Assembly (NCBI GenBank): GCA_035541875.1
Contig: DATKML010000058.1
Span: 1 to 64,000 of the forward strand
Source: JAJPHI01 sp035541875
GTDB lineage: Bacteria; Desulfobacterota; Binatia; Binatales; Binataceae
DNA: 64,000 nt
Direction: 5' to 3'
Under the pieces are notes generated by a model that saw only the letters and a list, made by a program, of their open reading frames with translations, made no database searches and had not been told where the DNA came from. The translations under genes and the position numbers were made by a program. The stretch's first letter is position 1; each line of letters opens with the position of its first letter. This document shows, one piece after another, positions 26,159-34,315 of this stretch.

Positions 26159-26905
26159 GTGAAGATTTTAGTCCCGGTTAAGCGGGTGCCTGATCCCGCG
26201 ACAACGATCCGCGTTCTGCCGGATGGCTCTGGTATCGCCACCGACAATGTCAAATGGGTGATCAACCCCTTCGATGAAATCGCTATCGAAGAAGCTCTGC
26301 GGATCAAGGAAAAACAGGCTTCAAGCGAGGTCGTGCTGGTCTCAGTTGGCCAGACAACCTGGCAGGAACAACTGCGCACCGGTCTCGCGATGGGTGCCGA
26401 CCGTGCGATCCTGGTCAAGGCGGATAACGCCCTCGATCCGCTGGCGATTGCTCGCGTAATCGCGAAGGTTGCGGAGACCGAGAAGCCCGAGTTGATTATT
26501 CTTGGGAAACAAGCGATCGACGACGATTCGAATCAGGCCGGACAGATGATCGCCGAGATGCTCGGATGGCCGCAGGCCACGTTCGCCTCGAAAATCGAGT
26601 TCGGCGATAAGTGCTCAGTCGTGCGCGAAGTCGACGGCGGTCTCGAAACGATCGCTTTCCCGTTGCCCGCGGTGATAACTACCGATCTGCGTCTGAATGA
26701 ACCGCGCTACGCCTCGTTACCCGGCATCATGAAGGCACGCAAGAAGCCGCTGAGTGAAATCGCGGTCGATAGCCTCGGCGTCGATCTCACGCCCAAGCTG
26801 AAGGTGAAAACCCTCAAGGCGCCGGAAAAACGGCAGGCTGGACGCAAGCTCGGCTCGGTGCAGGAGCTGGTCGCGGCGCTGCATACTGAAGCGAAGGTTA
26901 TCTGA
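26159..26905 (+). CDS. etfB: Electron transfer flavoprotein beta subunit
   Basis: 248 residues from GTG 26159, with GGAG 13 bases before. It has the EtfB pattern: KILVPVKRVPDP, NPFDEIAIEEALRIKEK, GADRAILVKAD, and LGKQAIDDDSNQAGQMIAEMLGWPQATFA with VVREVDGGLETIAFPLPAVITTDLRLNEPRYASLPGIMKA-type ending. It binds AMP, and the pair carries electrons from acyl-CoA or other dehydrogenases to ETF-quinone oxidoreductase. etfA follows 59 bases later. An acyl-CoA dehydrogenase that may feed it lies at 59445. An unpaired copy or a bifurcating EtfB would look different near the N-terminus; this looks like the standard type. Confidence 0.95.
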   Translation: MKILVPVKRVPDPATTIRVLPDGSGIATDNVKWVINPFDEIAIEEALRIKEKQASSEVVLVSVGQTTWQEQLRTGLAMGADRAILVKADNALDPLAIARVIAKVAETEKPELIILGKQAIDDDSNQAGQMIAEMLGWPQATFASKIEFGDKCSVVREVDGGLETIAFPLPAVITTDLRLNEPRYASLPGIMKARKKPLSEIAVDSLGVDLTPKLKVKTLKAPEKRQAGRKLGSVQELVAALHTEAKVI

Positions 26906-26964
26906 TCATCAAAACCGCCAGCGGCGCGATTCGTACGCGTTCCCGCTGTCTGGAGCTGACTTAA

Positions 26965-27936
26965 ATGGGTGATGTACTAGTTTTTGCCGAGCACAAGCAC
27001 GGCAATTTTCCGAAGAGCACATTGGTTGCGATCAACGCGGGCCTCGAGATGGCGCGCAAACGGAGCGGCAACTGTATCGCGGTAGTTACCAGCGATAGTT
27101 GCGATGCGCTTGCCGGCGAGATTGCCAAGTACGGCGTGAGCAAAGTTATCGCGGTTGAAGATGCACGACTCGCGAACTACCTCGCCGACGCGAACGCGCA
27201 GGCACTGGCGGGGCTCGTGCGCAGCGCTGGCGCCGAGACGATTCTCGCGACGGCCACCGCGATGGGCAAAGACCTGATGCCGCGAATCGCAGCGCGCCTG
27301 AACGCTCCGATGGCCTCGGAGATCGTCGCCATCAATGACGATGGCACTCTGATTCGTCCGATGTACGCCGGTAACGCGCTCGCTACAGTCGAACTCGACG
27401 GACCTGTTCGCGTCGTTACAGTTCGCGGTACTGCCTTCGATGCGGCAGCGGCGACGGGTTCGGCTGCGTCGGTCGAGAAGGTTAAGCCGGAATTCGATGC
27501 GGCCGGGCTCAAGATGGAGTTCGTGGCCTTCAACGAGATCAAGAGCGATCGTCCGCAGCTCACGGAAGCCAAGATCATCGTCTCGGGTGGCCGCGGCATG
27601 AAGTCGGGCGAGAACTTTAAGACGGTGCTGGAACCGCTCGTCGACGAGATGGGCGCTGCGATGGGCGCGAGCCGTGCGGCGGTCGATGCGGGCTTCGTCC
27701 CGAACGATCTTCAGGTCGGCCAGACCGGCAAGGTCGTCGCGCCGGAACTCTACGTCGCAGTCGGCATCTCCGGCGCGATTCAGCATCTGGCGGGTATGAA
27801 GGACTCCAAGACGATCGTCGCGATAAACAAGGACGAAGAAGCGCCGATCTTCAGCGTCGCCGACTTCGGCCTCGTTGCGGATCTCTTCAAGGCCGTGCCC
27901 GAGATGACCGAAGAGGTCAAAAAGCTCAAGCACTAG
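26965..27936 (+). CDS. etfA: Electron transfer flavoprotein alpha subunit
   Basis: 323 residues from ATG 26965. The C-terminal FAD domain is complete: SGGRGMKSGENF, MGASRAAVDAGFVPNDLQVGQTG, APELYVAVGISGAIQHLAGM and TIVAINKDEEAPIFSVADFGLV. The N-terminal domain is a Rossmann-like half that pairs with EtfB. It shares the transcript with etfB, and a strong terminator follows 22 bases after the stop. It passes electrons from flavoprotein dehydrogenases to the membrane quinone pool. Confidence 0.96.
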   Translation: MGDVLVFAEHKHGNFPKSTLVAINAGLEMARKRSGNCIAVVTSDSCDALAGEIAKYGVSKVIAVEDARLANYLADANAQALAGLVRSAGAETILATATAMGKDLMPRIAARLNAPMASEIVAINDDGTLIRPMYAGNALATVELDGPVRVVTVRGTAFDAAAATGSAASVEKVKPEFDAAGLKMEFVAFNEIKSDRPQLTEAKIIVSGGRGMKSGENFKTVLEPLVDEMGAAMGASRAAVDAGFVPNDLQVGQTGKVVAPELYVAVGISGAIQHLAGMKDSKTIVAINKDEEAPIFSVADFGLVADLFKAVPEMTEEVKKLKH

Positions 27937-27958
27937 TCTTTTCCCTTTGTTCGTTTGA

Positions 27959-27997
27959 ATCGGCTTCTTGTCCCGCGGCAGGAAGCCGATTTTTTTA
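27959..27997 (+). terminator. Rho-independent terminator of the etfBA operon
   Basis: ATCGGCTTC at 27959-27967 pairs with GAAGCCGAT at 27982-27990, and a run of T continues to 27997. It stands 22 bases after the etfA stop. Confidence 0.9.
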
Positions 27998-28136
27998 CCC
28001 ATTTCTTACGCCCTCCGAACGAAGATATAAACGCTTGGCGCTTTTGGTCGCGATGCGGTAAGTCTGGGCAAGTGTCGTCGGGCGCGAACCGCTCGATTCG
28101 ATCGATTGGCGCTTCGGCCGCCGAGGAGGGTGTTGC

Positions 28137-29201
28137 TTGAAATTCGGACTCTTTTACCAGCTTCCCTGTGCACCGGATCAGTCAGCGGCGGATCGCTATC
28201 GCGAGACGATCGAGCAAATCACCTTCGCCGACGAACTCGGCTTTGATATCGCCTGGCTCGCCGAACTTCATTTCTTCAAGCCTTTCTCGATTATGCCGGC
28301 ACCGCTGCAAATCGCAGTGGCGACGGCACAGCGTACGCGCCGGATTCGCTTCGGCACGGGCGTAACCCTGCTGCCCTTCCATCACCCGCTGCGGGTCGCC
28401 GAGGAAGCCGCTGTCGCCGATATCCTGACTGGCGGACGGCTCGATTTGGGCGTCGGTCGCGGCACGATCGCAGTCCATTTCCGCGGCTATGGTGTCCCGC
28501 GCGACGAAAGCCGTGAACGCTTCGAAGAGAGCCTCGCGATTATCCGCAAGGCCTGGGAAAACGATAGCTTTTCCTACGAAGGCCGCTTCTACCAGGTTTC
28601 CGAAATCTCTGTTGCGCCGAAACCGCTGCAAAAGCCCCATCCGCCGCTGCGGATCGCCGCGAACAGTCCCGACACAGCCGACTTCGCCGGTTCGCATGGC
28701 TACGACGTGATGGCGGCGTCGCCGATCAATCCGATTCCCCGCTTCTATGAGCATGTTGCGCGCTATCGTGACGCTCGTGCCAAAGCTGGGTTTGATTCCG
28801 CTGCGGGCGACGTCGCTGGACTCTTTTTCTGCTCAACCGGGGCGAATATCGAATCGGTGCGCGCTGAGTATGAACCCTCCGTGATGCACTATTTCCGTAC
28901 AATTGGCGCTCAGGCGATGCTCGGTGACAAGGGGCAATACGAAGGCACTTATCAGTACCTTAAGGAAGTGCGCGAGCGCGCCCTGAGCATCAAGTGGGAC
29001 GAGATCAACAGTTCGATGGCGATTTTCGGATCGCCCGACGAGTGCGTCCAGCGAATCGGCAACGTCTATGAAAAGTCGCGAATCAATCAGCTCGGATGTT
29101 GGTTTAATCCGGGCGGCCGCATCCCCCATCGTGATGTGTTGGCCGCGATGGAACGCTTCGCGTCGAAGGTAATGCCGTCCGTGCGCGGACTAGGTAGCTG
29201 A
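28137..29201 (+). CDS. Luciferase-like (LLM class) flavin-dependent oxidoreductase
   Basis: 354 residues from TTG 28137, with GAGGAGGG upstream. KFGLFYQLPCAPDQS, LAELHFFKPFSIMPAPLQIAVATAQRT, IRFGTGVTLLPFHHPLRVAEEAAVADILTGGRLDLGVGRG and KPLQKPHPPLRIAANSPDTADFA are typical of the bacterial luciferase fold, group 1. Such enzymes use FMNH2 or F420 to oxygenate or reduce small organics. Cofactor and substrate cannot be assigned. A different LLM enzyme, only distantly alike, lies at 31117-32145. Confidence 0.87.
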   Translation: MKFGLFYQLPCAPDQSAADRYRETIEQITFADELGFDIAWLAELHFFKPFSIMPAPLQIAVATAQRTRRIRFGTGVTLLPFHHPLRVAEEAAVADILTGGRLDLGVGRGTIAVHFRGYGVPRDESRERFEESLAIIRKAWENDSFSYEGRFYQVSEISVAPKPLQKPHPPLRIAANSPDTADFAGSHGYDVMAASPINPIPRFYEHVARYRDARAKAGFDSAAGDVAGLFFCSTGANIESVRAEYEPSVMHYFRTIGAQAMLGDKGQYEGTYQYLKEVRERALSIKWDEINSSMAIFGSPDECVQRIGNVYEKSRINQLGCWFNPGGRIPHRDVLAAMERFASKVMPSVRGLGS

Positions 29202-29304
29202 GTTTCGCTTTCAGCAAGGGCGAGGGTGCGGATATCGACTGGCTGCGGCTTTCCTCAAGCCGCTATAGGATCGGTTCCACCGCGTCTCGCTGTCCGCGCT
29301 ATCT

Positions 29305-30975
29305 TCAAGCGGCGGCGGGGGCGGGCGCGACTTCGAAAGCGCCCGTCGCCAATGCATCGGATGATCGCAACACGATCTTGGCGCCTATTAGACGCTCGGC
29401 TCGTTCCAGTTCCTTCGACCCAGCGTCGTAGAGGAAACGCGCCACGGCGGGATTAACCTTTACCACGAGCATATCCGTCGCCGGACGCCGCGCTGCGGTC
29501 CGCTGAATTCCGCGGATAACGTCCGCAGCCAGCGTCGGCACTGATTTCACCACGCGGCGACCCTCGCAATGTGGGCACTGCTCAGTAAGCATTTCTTCGA
29601 GACTCTCTCGCGTGCGCTTACGGGTCATCTGGACCAGACCCAGCTCCGAGATCTTCAGCACCGAACTGCGGGCTTTGTCCTTCTTGAGCGCCTGAGAGAG
29701 CGCCTCGCTGACCTTCTTACGATCAGCGTCGCGCGTCATATCGATGAAATCGACAATGATAATGCCGCCGATATTGCGCAGGCGAAGCTGCTTCACGACC
29801 TCATCGGCAGCTTCGAGATTCGTGCGCAGCACCGTCTCGTCCTGATTGGTTTTGCCGACAAAACGCCCCGTATTCACGTCGATCGCGGTTAGGGCTTCCG
29901 CCTGATCGATTACGAGATAGCCGCCTGATTTCAGCCAGACCTTGCGATCGAGTGCGCGATTAATCTGATCTTCGATCTGGTAGTGGTCGAAAATCGGCTC
30001 GGATGCGTCGTAAAAGGAAACGCGATTCCGCAACCGCGGCATATAGGTCTGCACGAACTGGACGATCTTGCCGTAGGTCGTCGCGTCGTCGCATCGCAGC
30101 CGTTCGACCTCGCTCGAGAAGAGATCGCGCACAATTCGAAGCGACACTTCGAGGTCGTCGTAGAGCAGCGAAGCGGGTCGCGATGAATCTGCGCGCTTGT
30201 TGATCGTCGACCAGAGCTTCGTCAGAAAGGCGACGTCACGCTGAATATCGCGCTTGCTCACACCCTCGCAGGCGGTGCGCACGATAAAGCCGCCCTGTGG
30301 TGGGGCGAGCTCCTTAACGGCCGAACGCAGCCGCGCCCGCTCTTCGGCACTCTCGATTCGGCGCGAGATACCGATCTTGCCGCTGGTCGGCATATAGACC
30401 AGATGCCTGCCCGGCAGCGAAATAAAGGAGGTCAGGCGCGCTCCTTTGGTGCCCATCGGCTCCTTGGCGACCTGAACGATAATCTCCTGACCGCGCTTGA
30501 GTTGCTGCTCGATCGGAAGGCGACTGCGCTGATGGTTGGCGCGTCGTCGTCGCCCTCGACGTCGCTTCTGTGGCGCTTCACCTTCAGCTGAGGGCTCTTC
30601 TTCGAGCGATTCGAGGTCGGTTTCGGGCTCAATCGAGTCGTCGGGCTCCTCCAACGTTTCGTCGGCCACCGGCGCCAGGTCCTCTTCGACCAGATCGGTC
30701 TCGACCTCTTCGTCGATCTCCTCGGCCGCTGCAGCAAGGCCATCGCTCGCGCCGTGGAAATCGGAAACGTGCAGAAAACCGGCTTTTTCGAGCCCGATAT
30801 CGACGAAAGCGGCCTGCATCCCGGGCAGCACCCGCGTCACTTTGCCCTTGTAAATGTTCCCCGCGAGGCCGCCGCGCTGGTTGCGCTCAAGATAAAACTC
30901 GGCAAGTCCGCCATCTTCAAGCAGCGCAACCCTCACTTCGAGAGCCGAAGCATTAATTAGAATCTCTCGTTTCAC
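29305..30975 (-). CDS. rng: Ribonuclease E/G family endoribonuclease with a charged insert in the S1 domain
   Basis: 556 residues from GTG 30975, where KREILINASALEVRVALLEDG aligns with the RNase G start; an upstream GTG at 31005 is less likely. The S1 domain opens GNIYKGKVTRVLPGMQAAFVDIG and resumes at GQEIIVQVAKEPMGTKGARLTSF. Between them is an insert: a run of acidic residues (about 85-133) then a basic cluster RRRGRRRRA (about 138-146). The RNase H-like core and DNase I-like catalytic part have AIDVNTGRFVG and IIIVDFIDM. The Zn-link CPHCEGR supports dimer pairing. The long C-terminal scaffold of RNase E is absent, so it is the RNase G-like form. It acts in rRNA maturation and mRNA turnover. 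Confidence 0.93.
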   Translation of the reverse strand: MKREILINASALEVRVALLEDGGLAEFYLERNQRGGLAGNIYKGKVTRVLPGMQAAFVDIGLEKAGFLHVSDFHGASDGLAAAAEEIDEEVETDLVEEDLAPVADETLEEPDDSIEPETDLESLEEEPSAEGEAPQKRRRGRRRRANHQRSRLPIEQQLKRGQEIIVQVAKEPMGTKGARLTSFISLPGRHLVYMPTSGKIGISRRIESAEERARLRSAVKELAPPQGGFIVRTACEGVSKRDIQRDVAFLTKLWSTINKRADSSRPASLLYDDLEVSLRIVRDLFSSEVERLRCDDATTYGKIVQFVQTYMPRLRNRVSFYDASEPIFDHYQIEDQINRALDRKVWLKSGGYLVIDQAEALTAIDVNTGRFVGKTNQDETVLRTNLEAADEVVKQLRLRNIGGIIIVDFIDMTRDADRKKVSEALSQALKKDKARSSVLKISELGLVQMTRKRTRESLEEMLTEQCPHCEGRRVVKSVPTLAADVIRGIQRTAARRPATDMLVVKVNPAVARFLYDAGSKELERAERLIGAKIVLRSSDALATGAFEVAPAPAAA

Positions 30976-31116
30976 GCGCAGAACCTGGCGATCGCAGATA
31001 ACCACCCCAATACGGTTTCGCGATCAAGCCTCTGACAGAGCATACGCGGTCCGGCCTTCAGGCCCAAGTGGCCGAATCGTGCTGTCCACAGCTAAACGGC
31101 GCGGCCAAACGGAGCC

Positions 31117-32145
31117 CTACTTGAAGTCCGGCATCACCTGCGTCACGAAGCGTTCGAGCGACCGCATCGACTGATCCTGCGTCAGACCGCCCCAGGCGAA
31201 CGACAGCGCCAGGTAGTTACATCCGCTGCCCTCGAAGAAACGCCCTACCTGATCGCGCACTTGGCTCGCCGTGCCTACGATAGCGCCTTCGCCTTTGGCG
31301 GCGATCTTCACGTCGGGCGTAAAGCCATAGGCTGGAAGGGTGCGGAAATCGCGCCATAGCTTCGTGATGTTGTCGTAATAGGTCTTGTAGGCCGGAGCCG
31401 CGATCGCGTCGATTTCCCTCTCGTCGGCAGCCACATAAGCGTGCCGGATCGCGCCCATCACGGGCTCCTTGATATGAGCGTTCAGGTCGGTCGGGCTGCC
31501 GCGATATTGCTCACGCTCCGCCCGATACTGATCGGTCATCCCCTTCACCATCGAGACGGGACCAAGTCCCACCATGTTCATCCCGTGGCGGGCGGCGAAG
31601 GTAACGTTCTCAGGCGAAGTAACGCCGAACCAGAAGGGTGGGTTGGGGCGCTGCTTGGGCTTCAACTCCATCGGCACGCTATCGAAACGATAGTGACTCC
31701 CGCGATGTTGCAGCCGATCGTCTCGTAAACCCTTTACCAGAACTTCGAGCGCTTCTTCGAAAATCTCGCGCGAATCGAGGAAACCGATGCCGAAATACGC
31801 GATCTCGAAGGGCGAGACGCCGCGGCCGACACCGATATCGAGCCGGCCGTTGCTGATGTGATCGAGCATGCAGATCTCGGTCGCGAGTCGCAGCGGATTA
31901 TAGAGCGGAAGCAGATAGACGAGCGGGCCCAATCGGATCTGCTTGGTGCGCTGCGCAGCCGCCGCGAGAAAAAGCCCGGGAGAGGGCGCCATCCCGAGCG
32001 GAGTCGCGTGATGCTCCGCGACGTGGTAGCCGCAAAAACCCGCCTGGTCGTAGGCTTCGAGCAGTTTCAGCCGACCTTCAAAGAGGTCGCCGATCTCATT
32101 GCCGCGCCGCTCGATATGGTCAAAAACCCCAAACGCTGTTTTCAT
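31117..32145 (-). CDS. Luciferase-like (LLM class) flavin-dependent oxidoreductase
   Basis: 342 residues from ATG 32145. KTAFGVFDHIERRGNEIGDLFEGRLKLLEAYDQAGF, AEHHATPLGMAPSPGLFLAAAAQRT, IRLGPLVYLLPLYNPLRLATEICMLDHISNGRLDIGVGRG and the C-terminal LALSFAWGGL are the LLM fold. A short FWFGVTSPENVTFAARHG segment marks the flavin-binding region. It differs from the one at 28137-29201 and belongs to the DUF1537/limonene-type monooxygenase branch by look. Its stop is 111 bases from the rng start on the same strand. Substrate unknown. Confidence 0.86.
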   Translation of the reverse strand: MKTAFGVFDHIERRGNEIGDLFEGRLKLLEAYDQAGFCGYHVAEHHATPLGMAPSPGLFLAAAAQRTKQIRLGPLVYLLPLYNPLRLATEICMLDHISNGRLDIGVGRGVSPFEIAYFGIGFLDSREIFEEALEVLVKGLRDDRLQHRGSHYRFDSVPMELKPKQRPNPPFWFGVTSPENVTFAARHGMNMVGLGPVSMVKGMTDQYRAEREQYRGSPTDLNAHIKEPVMGAIRHAYVAADEREIDAIAAPAYKTYYDNITKLWRDFRTLPAYGFTPDVKIAAKGEGAIVGTASQVRDQVGRFFEGSGCNYLALSFAWGGLTQDQSMRSLERFVTQVMPDFK

Positions 32146-32318
32146 GTGTCCACTATTCTCTCTCGAAGTCCAAGGAGAGGACGCTGGGCGTGGCCTGCGG
32201 GGTCAGTAAAGTCAGGATACGTCCTGATTCTGGACGCAGCTCGCAGACTTAGGACACAGGCCGCCCGTCGCGGACTCCGCCGCCCCCTGTGCTCGCTCCG
32301 CGCGGGAACCGCGCTCCA

Positions 32319-32996
32319 CTAGTGTTTAAGCATCTCGACGCCGCCGGTGACGTACGCGATCGCGACGGCGCCGTGCTTCGACGACACGGTGTGGGTACAT
32401 CCGTTGGGCCGATAGTTCAGGTTACCCACGCGAATCTCGTTGAATTCGTCGTAGTTCGACCCTTCGATCATGAAAACCAGCTCGTCGCCGACATGCTTGT
32501 GCAATGGCAGCTTCGCACCGGCATCGAAGCGAGCGAGTACCGCGCGCCGCTTGGTCGCGGCATCCTCCCAGAAGGCTTTCATACTTACGCCAGGCATCGG
32601 GCTGTTCCACTGAAGCTCGCTCAGCACGATAATCCTCGACTTGGGGTCCGCAGCCGCGGTAGCCGGCTCCACTCCACCGGTGATAATCGCGAAGACCGTC
32701 GCACCGTTCTTGCTCGTGACGCTATGGGCGCATCCATCGGGCCGATAGCCGACGCTGCCAGCGTAAACCGTCCCCGCCTCGTCGGTAATTTCGCCCTCGA
32801 TGACGTAAAGGAGCTCATCGCCGTTGTGCTTATGCATCGGCAGGACCGCACCCGGTTCGAATCGGGTCAGTTGGGCGCGCCGTTTGGTCATAGGATCAGA
32901 CCAGAGCAGCTTGGCCTTAATGGTTGGCGTCACCGCCTCCCACGCGCGTTCACTTACTTCGATTAATTGCGATGGATTCGATGCTGACGCTGCCAT
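32319..32996 (-). CDS. Two-domain cupin (bicupin), ChrR-like
   Basis: 225 residues with two tandem cupins. The first has KRRAQLTRFEPGAVLPMHKHNGDELLYVIEGEITDEAG and GYRPDGCAHSVTSKNGA. The second has KRRAVLARFDAGAKLPLHKHVGDELVFMIEGSNYDE and NYRPNGCTHTVSSKHGA. Each has the HxH...E...H metal set. The two halves are about half identical, which shows an internal gene duplication. The closest fold is the ChrR-like C-terminal cupin, which senses oxidants in anti-sigma factors, but no zinc anti-sigma domain is present. It may be a metal-dependent isomerase or sensor. It is divergent from the MDR gene. Confidence 0.82.
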   Translation of the reverse strand: MAASASNPSQLIEVSERAWEAVTPTIKAKLLWSDPMTKRRAQLTRFEPGAVLPMHKHNGDELLYVIEGEITDEAGTVYAGSVGYRPDGCAHSVTSKNGATVFAIITGGVEPATAAADPKSRIIVLSELQWNSPMPGVSMKAFWEDAATKRRAVLARFDAGAKLPLHKHVGDELVFMIEGSNYDEFNEIRVGNLNYRPNGCTHTVSSKHGAVAIAYVTGGVEMLKH

Positions 32997-33124
32997 CGGT
33001 GCGCCCTCCGTGATTCGTCTTAAGCCTGATGGGTTTGCTAATCCGCAGAGGCCCTCGCTGTCAAACCCCTATCGTGGCGGGCGGCCTCAATCTGATGCTA
33101 TTAAATGGCTCGACGAGGTGATTC

Positions 33125-34132
33125 ATGAAGCTCTACGAAATTGCCGATCCTAATGGGATCGATAGTCTGAAATTGGTCGATCGTCCGACACCCAAGCCGA
33201 GTCCGGGCGAAGTGCTGATGCGCGTCCGCGCGACCTCCCTGAACTATCGCGACCTCGCGATTATCCGCGGCGGGCTCCGCGGGATGATGAAGACGCCGCT
33301 GGTGCCGATATCTGACGGCGCAGGCGACGTGGTCGAGACTGGTCCCGGCGTGACGCGGCTCAAGAAGGGTGACCGCGTTGCGGCGATCTTCACCCAAGGA
33401 TGGCTCGCGGGCGGCCCCTTCAAGGGGATGTACAGCTCGTCGTTGGGCGGCGGAATCGATGGGATGCTCGCGGAGTATGTCGTCCTGCGCGAAGACGGCT
33501 TCGTGCATATCCCGGAGTATCTTTCTTATGAAGAGGCTGCGACCTTGCCTTGTGCGGCCGTGACTTCATGGAATGCGCTAGTAGTCGAAGGCCGCGTGAA
33601 GCCCGGAGATACCGTGCTGATCATGGGTACCGGCGGCGTTTCGATTTTCGCCCTACAGTTCGCCAAGATGCACGGCGCGCGCGTGATCGCGACTTCCAGC
33701 AGTGACGCCAAGCTCCATCGCCTGAAGGAGATGGGTGCTTCCGAGTTGATCAACTACAAGACCACGCCCGATTGGGACGAGAAGGTGCTCGAACTCACCG
33801 GCGGCGACGGCGTCGATCACGTCGTTGAAATCGGGGGTGCGGGCACGCTGCCTAAATCGATCAACGCGGTTAAAGCCGGCGGTATCGTTCATCTGATCGG
33901 CATTCTGGCGGGTGCGGCGAAAGTCGATCCGTTGCCGCTGCTGTTCAAGCAGGCGCGCGTGCAGGGAATCCTGGTCGGTTCGCACGAGATGTTCGTGGCG
34001 ATGAATCGCGCAATGGAAGTGAACCGAGTCCATCCTGTAATCGACAAGGTCTTTCCGTTCACCGAGGCGCAAGCAGCCTATCGCCATCTGGAGAGCGGCA
34101 GTCATTTCGGCAAGGTCTGCATCGCGATCTAA
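33125..34132 (+). CDS. Medium-chain (MDR) NAD(P)H-dependent oxidoreductase, quinone-reductase-like
   Basis: 335 residues from ATG 33125. The catalytic domain has SLNYRDLAIIRGGLRG, VPISDGAGDVVETGPGVTRLKKGDRVAAIF and LAEYVVLREDGFVHIPEYLSYEEAATLPCAAVTSWNAL. The Rossmann domain has VLIMGTGGVSIFALQFAKMHGARVIATSSS. The structural zinc cysteines of classic alcohol dehydrogenases are absent, which fits a zinc-free quinone reductase or enoyl reductase. It stands alone between the divergent bicupin and the D-aminoacylase homologue. Substrate not assignable. Confidence 0.88.
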   Translation: MKLYEIADPNGIDSLKLVDRPTPKPSPGEVLMRVRATSLNYRDLAIIRGGLRGMMKTPLVPISDGAGDVVETGPGVTRLKKGDRVAAIFTQGWLAGGPFKGMYSSSLGGGIDGMLAEYVVLREDGFVHIPEYLSYEEAATLPCAAVTSWNALVVEGRVKPGDTVLIMGTGGVSIFALQFAKMHGARVIATSSSDAKLHRLKEMGASELINYKTTPDWDEKVLELTGGDGVDHVVEIGGAGTLPKSINAVKAGGIVHLIGILAGAAKVDPLPLLFKQARVQGILVGSHEMFVAMNRAMEVNRVHPVIDKVFPFTEAQAAYRHLESGSHFGKVCIAI

Positions 34133-34149
34133 ACCAAACAGCATCAGCT

Positions 34150-34188
34150 ACTCCCACCCCTCCCCTTCAGGGGGGGCCCGGGGGTAGG
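34150..34188. terminator. GC-rich hairpin after the MDR gene
   Basis: CCCACCCCTCCCCTTC is followed by AGGGGGGGCCCGGGGGTAGG, forming a C/G stem with imperfect register 20 bases past the stop at 34132. No T-run follows, so a terminator is only probable. Confidence 0.4.
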
Positions 34189-34315
34189 TTCAGCCGGGCG
34201 GCTTTCACTTTCCACGAAAATAGCGGATAAGTCAGATCCAGCTAGTCAACATTTATCCAGCCAGCAGCGAGGCGATGCCTACCACGCATCGCCCGCCTAC
34301 TGAGGGAGGAAATTT

